A DNA stretch of 64,000 bases from Oscheius onirici (taxonomy: Eukaryota; Nematoda; Chromadorea; Rhabditida; Rhabditidae), in contig OW051468.1 of NCBI GenBank assembly GCA_932521025.1, positions 4,464,064-4,528,063 of the forward strand, in the 5' to 3' direction. Made by a program: the position numbers and the translations under genes. Under the pieces are notes generated by a model, which ran no database searches, was not told the DNA's origin, and saw only the letters and a list, made by a program, of their open reading frames with translations. Positions within the stretch are counted from its first letter, which is position 1. The number at the start of each line of letters is the position of its first letter. Shown here one piece after another: positions 57,680-64,000 of this stretch.

Positions 57680-58432
57680 TTTTTTATCTATTTTAAATTG
57701 CTCCCAAGTCTGTGTGTGTGTCTGTGTGTCTGAAGCTCTAATTGGCAATAATTGGGGGAGATTTGTGAAGATCCGATTGTATCGGGAGTTTATACAGGTC
57801 TCGATAAGTCAATTTGAAAGAATGTGGACTTTGATAATTTTTGACTGGGGAGTTTCCAGACAATAGAGAATCAAGTGGGTTTGCAATAGGGGAAAGCGTT
57901 CAAGGGGGTTTCTACTATAACTTTAGCTCCAACAGGGCGATATCACAAGTGGAGAACAGGGATAAAGAGAGGAGAACAGAAGCACGTGGAAATAGGGACA
58001 GGAAGATCAGCAGGGAAAGAATTACACGTAGGGATACAGGGGCAGGAGGGAAAAATTAGGCAGAAGAAAGGGGAGATGGCGATGGGGACATCGTAAATGG
58101 TAGAGAAGGAAAAAAAGCATGTGCGCGAAGTGTTCTAACGACTTTGGTAGTCTTTTACAAGGACTGGAATGACAAGGAGAAGGGAAGGGACAGTAGGACT
58201 GAGACTCCCTAAAGATGCGTTCAGGGCGACCCATTCAGGTCCTACATTTTGAAATTAGGCTTGGGAGGGAGCGGGTTCCAATACAATTTCAGTAGTTTCT
58301 TTGGAGGGTCAGGGAGTCTGGAGGAGAGTAACACAGGAGGAATGAAAGGGAAACCACGACTATGGCTTCGTGACAGAGCGAAGTCATGAATTTCTACTTT
58401 AGCCCTGGAAGGGCGTTCCCAACCTTGTGTTC
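57680..58432 (-). repeat. R1 interspersed repeat
   Basis: A reverse-oriented copy that ends with AGCCCTGGAAGGGCGTTCCC and shares GAAAGCGTTCAAGGGGGTTT with 14400-14420 and GACCCTCCAAAGAAACTAC (reverse) with 34178-34196. It probably is the fullest copy in the window. Confidence 0.75.
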
Positions 58433-58484
58433 AAAAAACTTTCTGTTTGACTTAATTGAACACTGACTACACGACTGGAAGGTT

Positions 58485-59617
58485 ATGTGTCGTCTACCTC
58501 TACTCGCCCTGCTACTACTGACCATCCAGCTGGTGTTGGCGGATTCCTACTACGACGCGAGTACCTGTGGCAAGGCCTTGTTCCCGAGAGACAAAAGAAC
58601 TGTGGCTGTTCAAGGAGTCAGGATGAGGAGAGAAGCCGATGAGGAAGAGGAAGAAGAAGAAGAAGAAGAGGAGGAGGACAACGAAGGGTCAGGACAGACG
58701 ACTCCTCCGAAGAAGGCAGAAGAGAAAGACGAAGACGAAGAGGCAGAAGAAGCTCGAATGACTCAAGACGACGAGAGTCAGACGGAAAAAGTCATGGGAG
58801 GAAGTGATGCCAGAGCGGGAGAACTGCCTTGGACCGTGCTGATCAAGATCATCAAAGATGGAAGCAGCTCTTTTTGCGGCGGAACACTCATCTGAAAACG
58901 ATACGTCATCACGGCAGCTCGCTGTTTCATCAAGGGATCGATGAAGAACAAAAAGTGTGATCGAAGCATGCAGATAACAGAGGAAGAAATTGTCAAAGAT
59001 GCCCATCTTTCGATTGGAGATAATTTTGCAGAGACGAAGCCGGGTAACTGTCCCAGTCGGAACTCGGTCAGTTGGCCCATGTGAAAAGAGTCATCTTCTC
59101 GACTCCCTTCTTTGAAGACAGCTGTTCCAGGTCGCTCTGGGATGTGACCATTCTGGAGCTGGCTAAGACGATCACCACACCACATGCCTGTCTGCACAGC
59201 ATGGACTCGTTCAGACTGACCAACTCGGAGATGCACAGTTTTGGCTATGGCAACGATTCGACAAAGGGTATTGTCTTCAACATGAAACTTCAAAAGGTCA
59301 ACCTGCCACACGAGGCAAACAAGTGCAAAAACTACTGGAGACTGCCCTATGACTGGCTGATCTGTACTCGAGAGACGGCTACAAAAAACGTCTACAGAGG
59401 AGGAATTCTTGCCGAGCACGGAGGCCGATTCCATCTGATGGGAATGATCTCTTTCGGATCGAGTTGTGACGTCGGTCTCAAGAATGCCGGACTGGCGGCC
59501 CAGGTCAACATGGATGTTCATCTCTATACGGCCACAATTGACAAGCTTCTTCTTAGACAGACCCCGAACTACAGAGAGCTGCGGAGAAAGAAGGCGGTCA
59601 ACGGAACCGCTGCCTAA
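58485..59617 (+). pseudogene. S1 (trypsin-like) serine protease, disrupted and active-site-less
   Basis: A signal peptide (MCRLPLLALLLLTIQLVLA) is followed by an acidic linker with a Glu run, then the S1 start VMGGSDARAGELPWTVLI (family IVGG..A..G.FPW). FCGGTLI is followed by an in-frame TGA (58893-58895), then KRYVITAARCF, where the catalytic His is Arg (CGC at 58920). A frame change occurs near 59045-59075. The Asp region is present (WDVTILEL). The GDSGG motif is NVYRGG, so the catalytic Ser is Arg. The end is ordinary (LMGMISFGSSCDVG). His and Ser are lost, plus a stop and a frameshift: a pseudogene, probably derived from an already inactive protease homologue. Confidence 0.8.
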
Positions 59618-60149
59618 TAAGCTGTTCAGAACACTTTTTTCTGTGAGGAGTTGCTTTGGACTGTCTCTGTGTCCCACGGTTTGTCACATTCTGTCTAACA
59701 GTACTGATTCTTTTTGAATTCTACAGAGAGCCTCTCATTTTGTGTCCTTGTACTTGGTTGTTATTCACAGACAGACGAACTGACAAACACCTAGAGACAT
59801 CGTATCTTTGAGTATTGCTTCAATCCATAAGGTATATGAGTTTCTGCCAGTTTATATCCTCTGTGCTTTCTCTTCATTATATTCGCTTATTTTGACTATT
59901 TTCTTCAAAAGCCACTATCCGTATCAACTGTCCTTGACATTCCTGACCGGTAGGCAATGTTGCCAAACGACGACGAAGGTCGACTTGGCACCTTGCCCTT
60001 TCACGAGGTTCATCTCTTGAACTGGGAAAATGATTTCTGGCAGAGTGATAGATCAAAGGGTCAAGTTCAGCGGCACTCTTACTTAAAAAAGTATTTCTTT
60101 GAAAAGTAGTATTTTGATTCTTCGCCAACAGTTTAGCAGTGGTAGCCTG
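59618..60149. other. Intergenic, no gene seen
   Basis: Short ORFs only. Nothing recognised. Confidence 0.4.
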
Positions 60150-60151
60150 TA

Positions 60152-60352
60152 TACTTGGGCGCCCGAGTCAAAAGCGCAAACTTGGTGTCACGTTTTTCTC
60201 AAAATTCTCTCGATACACCCTTGGCGTCATTTTTGTCATAAATAGGTACAGCCCCAAGGAATCTCCAACAAAAATGACGCCAAGGGTGTATCGAGAGAAT
60301 TTTGAGAAAAACGTGACACCAGGTTTGCGCCTTTGACTCGGGCGCCCAAGTA
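60152..60352. mobile_element. Snap-back MITE with TA duplication (Tc1/mariner-like)
   Basis: Two 85-bp arms (60152-60236 and 60268-60352) are reverse complements with only two mismatches, separated by a 31-bp loop. The ends are TACTTGGGCGCCCGAGTC, flanked on both sides by TA. The low divergence between arms suggests recent origin or gene conversion. There is no coding sequence. Confidence 0.85.
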
Positions 60353-60354
60353 TA

Positions 60355-62446
60355 GTGGCCTGGAATCCAAAAGCCAAAAGTTCGATCTCGATCTTCAATC
60401 TAACCGTTGTCTTCTTGACCCTGAGATCAAGCCAATCATCTCGAGAAAAATCAGTTTTCGATATGCTGGCGAGACATTCCGCAGTTTTTGCAGAACTCGG
60501 TCCCCTTCTTCTTCCTCCCGAACAGACACCATCCCAGCTGTCATTTGCGTTGAACTTTCTGTGCATCTGTGCAGACATTACGAAAGTATGCGTAGTGGGT
60601 CAGTCCTCGGCGTGAGAAAGAGACACGTCATGGTGCAGGTCTTGGCTTGGCGCCAAGATGTTTGCGAAAGAAACCGAATGGCACGTAGCAAAGGGCAGTC
60701 GCGACCTTTGGAACAGAGAGATTGGACCAGCCTGATTGGAGACAGGAAGAGAAAGAGTATCACGTGAAGGTATTTGGTCGACTGTAGGAGATGGATGTTA
60801 CAATCAGGAAGAGATACACTGGCACGAGACGGTACCACCGTATATCGGCAAAAAATAAGTTTCATACATGGCTCGGACCAGGTTGCTCTTACTGACTATA
60901 AGTGGACAATAAAGGACATTTCTCTTGGACAAAGATTAATAAGAAGACCTGTTCTTTGTCCATCATCTGCAGTTCAAGATGGCACCAGGAAGCCGGTTCA
61001 TAAGAGACCGAATCCGATCCATGTACCACCACGTGATTATTTTATCCTCTCCATCCCCGTTTTCATGATATACGCTAGAAGTTTACTATTCTCGCACCCC
61101 AAACGGTTATCGCAACATATCACAAAAAACATTCATCAATCGAGAAAGGCTTGATAAGAATCGCGCTTTTTCAAGCCATTGTACTGTAAGTGAAGCCGCT
61201 TGTGAGATGAAAACGTTAAAAAATCTTCGTTAGGCTACAGTCTCATTACAATTTTTTAGTGGTCGTTACAATCCCGGACTGTTACCTCTTCTGATCAGTA
61301 AGTAGCAAACCCTCGTATGGTTGATATTTCATGGTGCATATTTCACTCTACTGAACAAAAGTGGCTTAACATTCAGTGTCCGTTATGACTGGCTGTCCTC
61401 ATTATTATGTTCAGCTCAAAACATGAACTGTAGGCATATACAAAAGATCTGTACGCACATCATCAAAGCTTGCGTATTGTTTTCGTCTCCTAAACTGCTG
61501 CTAAGCCAATGGAAAGAAGTTACAAAAACGGGATCCTTGTTCCTTGTTTAAATTTCCGCCCATCTTGACCGCTACATTATCCTTGCTCCGACATCTGGAT
61601 ACAGTTTCGAAACTCTGCGTCGGAGCTTTTTGAAAGGACAGACATTAATTGTCCTCTCTGTGCCATTAACCACACCTTCCGTTCGAAATACGTCGTTTTG
61701 TGAAACCATGACTCATTCAAGGGCACTTCGGGTTTAATTGTCCGGGTGATAGTCGTACTGTAGACGATACAGTAATCCAGCTAGTCCCTTCACATTTTCT
61801 TTTCGTATGAAAAGTAATCACGCTGGCGCTCATATTGTAACAATTAATCGGTCAAAGAACATTTTCAAACAAATATGTTGTTGCTAGATTGAACCTGTTG
61901 ATCGGGAGTCTTGATTTTTGGAGTTCTCATATGGAATAGAACCTTTAACAGGTTGTTTGTCGGGTTCAGAACACATACGAGAACACTTTCTCCTTATACA
62001 GTTTTCTCAAGGACGAGTTTGCTACGAATCAGTTCAGTCTATACGGGAATCTCGGTAATAAGCGTGGAGTTCTGCTCAATCGAATGTTTATTCTGCCTAA
62101 AAGAAGTATAGAGAAAGCTGCTAATTTTTTTGTGCAAATGTGTTTACATTTTTCTTGAAAAGTTCGTGTTCTGTGAAGTTCTATTAACTCTCGTCTCGTA
62201 GTGCATACTTGAACAAATTGTAGATACCTTGAGAAAAGGCAGATTAACCTTTCTGATCGACTGTTCAACAAAAAGAATGTCTACAGTAATCCGAATGATC
62301 TTAGCCATTTGGCATGTATCCGTTGCATACTCAGTCTGGGTGGTATACTTTCACTTCAAATCGCTCCATAAAGAAGGGCAAATAATAAATATCGTGTAAT
62401 TAAGCTATTATTATTCTTTTATCCTTTTCCACTGTCTATCTACGGC
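60355..62446. other. Intergenic with weak ORFs only
   Basis: A plus-strand stretch at 60463-60590 (FDMLARHSAVFAELGPLLLP, PEQTPSQLSFALNFLCICA) has coding-like character but no start, splice partner or family I can name. Other ORFs (60774-61154) lack support. Possibly a gene fragment. Confidence 0.3.
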
Positions 62447-62775
62447 TATGTAGCTTGGTTTGGTTAGACCAGCATCACAACTATTTCCTACTCGAATTAA
62501 ATTAGCAAAATGATTGGCGAGGAGAGGAGTCGGACCCGGGCCGTCTGGGTAACAGCGGCGACTCTTAAAGGGACAGTAAGGGACATCTGAAGGCAATAGA
62601 TACTATCCTTTAGCTTTGACATGTCGAACTTTAGCTTCAGTCTTTAGAGTAACTTTGGACGAGAAGGTTGCCTCTTTGATGCCTAAATACTTATAAAAGT
62701 GCATTTATTTGGCGGTTTTTGAAATTCGGTGTGAAATATGTAGCTTGGTTTGGTTAGACCAGCATCACAACTATT
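62447..62775 (+). repeat. Perfect 39-bp direct repeat, 290 bp apart
   Basis: TATGTAGCTTGGTTTGGTTA, continuing GACCAGCATCACAACTATT, occurs at 62447-62485 and 62737-62775. One copy lies outside and one inside the TTAA-flanked insertion. Confidence 0.85.
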
Positions 62776-63360
62776 CGAGGAGCAACATGCTCCCAGGACA
62801 TCTGATGCAAACTAAATTTTCAAAGTAATCAAAACTTGTCGAAATCAGGTTAAATTGACAAGTCTCGACGGCGAGTTTCAAAAGTTTGCACCTAATCCGG
62901 CACTCCAAGCCAAAACTTCATTTTTTCGTAAACTATACATTTCCGACCCTAACAGTTATATAGTGCCGTGATCAGCAAAACACGCTCTATCTGTAAGGGT
63001 CTGGACTAAAGTCGAGACCCTGGGGACGTTCCCTGTAGAAATAACATGATATGTTTCAGGGATGAATCAAGCTGGCGCCCCTTCAAATACCCCGAGACTA
63101 AGAGACACGAAAACCTACGACACTCTCTCTCTCTCTCTACAGACTAACTCGCACTGTCTCTATTGTAATAAACTAGTTATAATCCCTATTCTGTACTATG
63201 GCCTAGACGTTTCTTAACTGGTAGCAGCGAGTGGTTTTGAGCTCAACTTGATTTTGTCCCTTTAACAATACACCAAAATTTGTGGCCTCGGACAAACAAA
63301 CAAACAGACAAACAAACAAACAGAGTAAGCCACAGAGACCATTTCGCTTTAATATTTAAG
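62486..63360 (-). repeat. R2 repeat split by an insertion
   Basis: The left part (62486-62570) has GGCGAGGAGAGGAGTCGGAC and GGTAACAGCGGCGACTCTTAA; the right part resumes at 63266 with CAATACACCAAAATTTGTGG, then a (CAAA)n-rich tract and ACCATTTCGCTTTA. The parts are contiguous in the copies at 4300-4440 and 15170-15310. The B-box-like motif here is mutated (reverse complement GGGTCCGACTCC). Confidence 0.75.
62571..63261. mobile_element. 691-bp TTAA-flanked insertion (piggyBac-like, non-autonomous)
   Basis: The inserted block begins AGGGACA and ends TGTCCCT, and TTAA lies at both junctions (62567-62570 and 63262-63265), whereas uninterrupted R2 copies have a single TTAA at that position. A TTAA duplication is the piggyBac signature. 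The inverted repeats are only 7 bp. The right part includes a (CT)n tract near 63124 and TTAACTGGTAGCAGCGAGTG near 63215, which resembles an LTR-element primer-binding region, so the interior may be composite. Confidence 0.7.
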
Positions 63361-64000
63361 ATATGCTCTGTGAGGCATTGTCGTGTTCTGTGTTATACAA
63401 ACGTAGAGTTCATTTGTTCTACGAGCTATTGCATCACTCTTCTCTTGCGAAAGCCTTCCTGTCGTGATCTTCCCGCTCCCATACTCTTTTAGGACGCCTC
63501 TGCGCTCCAGTCTACCAGGTCCCTCCTGGTACCCTGACATTACCTCACAATGGCCATTCAAAGACCAAAATATCCTAAAGGTCCAAGCAGGCTGAAGATC
63601 TATTGTTGCCATACTAGAAAAACACACGAATCTCGTAGGATGATCCCGGCTAAGATTCGTTTATTTCTTCGTCTTTGTATATTATTTTCGAGATTGATCA
63701 GCTGATGCTTGCAGCAAAGCACGATAAAAGAATTGCGGAGTATCTGATCTCTGGAAAAGTGTACACAATACCAATTTTTGTCTTTGTTACAATGTAGCTG
63801 AAGGAAAAATCTTGATTTCGAACAGGAAGTTCAGATGGTCGGAAAATACGCACAGAAAATTGGTCATGAGACGAAAAAGAGCAGTGATTGGAGAAGAGAG
63901 GAAGATAGAATTGAGATGAGTGAAAAGATGAAAGAGGAGAAAGAGTTAAAAACTTGGAAGACGAGCAGTCAAAGGCGGAGGACAGGAGAGTAGTCTGTGG
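63361..64000. other. Window end, no gene seen
   Basis: Purine-rich towards the end (63830-64000). Short ORFs only. Confidence 0.35.

Noticed and set aside
59072-59677. Long minus-strand ORF of 299 codons over 58778-59677
   Set aside because: Antisense shadow of the serine protease sequence; the plus frames carry the recognisable S1 motifs.
60168-60578. 136-codon minus-strand ORF
   Set aside because: It runs through the snap-back MITE and has no other support.
61730-61760. GGTTTAATTGTCCGGGTGATAG, reminiscent of the SL1 leader
   Set aside because: Only the first nine bases agree with SL1; there is no following donor, Sm site or stem-loop pattern.
63212-63235. Possible LTR primer-binding site (CTGGTAGCAGCGAGTGG)
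   Set aside because: No matching long terminal repeats or retroviral-type genes were found; kept only as a note on the TTAA insertion.

Overview
The window is nuclear DNA of a nematode. The evidence is a (truncated) major sperm protein gene, a longer MSP-domain protein, a remnant resembling the C. elegans sperm-specific SSQ proteins, introns of only about 37-60 bp with TTTTCAG-like acceptors, and acceptor-like sites directly in front of many start codons, as expected for spliced-leader trans-splicing. I cannot name the species. A group 3 LEA gene with a mitochondrial presequence hints at desiccation tolerance.

Layout. 0-5.3 kb: a basic nuclear-type ORF (+), then on the minus strand an RFC1-like 5' region and an EME1-type nuclease gene about 136 bp apart, possibly one operon. 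5.9-7.5 kb: syntaxin-5. 7.5-9.7 kb: empty. 9.7-11.4 kb: ZDHHC9/14/18-type palmitoyltransferase. 11.6-18.8 kb: a repeat-rich block with the 3' end of a non-LTR retrotransposon and two hAT-like elements proven by 8-bp target duplications, one of them loaded with further repeats. 19.5-20.3 kb: CHMP6/VPS-20. 22.4-33.7 kb: ML-domain lipid-binding protein, cathepsin B-like peptidase with a truncated MSP gene inside an intron, two small secreted proteins, mitochondrial LEA3, MSP-domain protein and an otopetrin proton channel. 33.7-36.9 kb: CYB5R4. 37.3-43.6 kb: a truncated tandem copy of exocyst sec-8, then full sec-8, whose last large intron holds a hAT MITE and an SSQ-like remnant. 45.3-49.8 kb: ZNF280/POGZ-like zinc-finger gene whose terminal exon and 3' UTR are duplicated as a long inverted repeat. 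50-55 kb: tail-anchored protein, OSTF1, TMEM256 and eEF1A. 55.2-59.6 kb: decayed CRYL1 and serine protease genes around an unidentified gene. 60-64 kb: mostly repeats, including a near-perfect snap-back MITE and a TTAA-flanked insertion.

Functional themes are vesicle traffic (syntaxin-5, Sec8, CHMP6, DHHC), DNA repair/replication (EME1, RFC1-like) and sperm genes. Two interspersed repeat families, called R1 and R2 here, recur: R1 starts with a GCAACGCCCTTCCAGGGC-type motif; R2 carries a tRNA B-box-like sequence. No CRISPR, operator, riboswitch or complete tRNA/rRNA gene was seen. Exon boundaries were read by eye from splice signals and reading frame, so they may be off locally.
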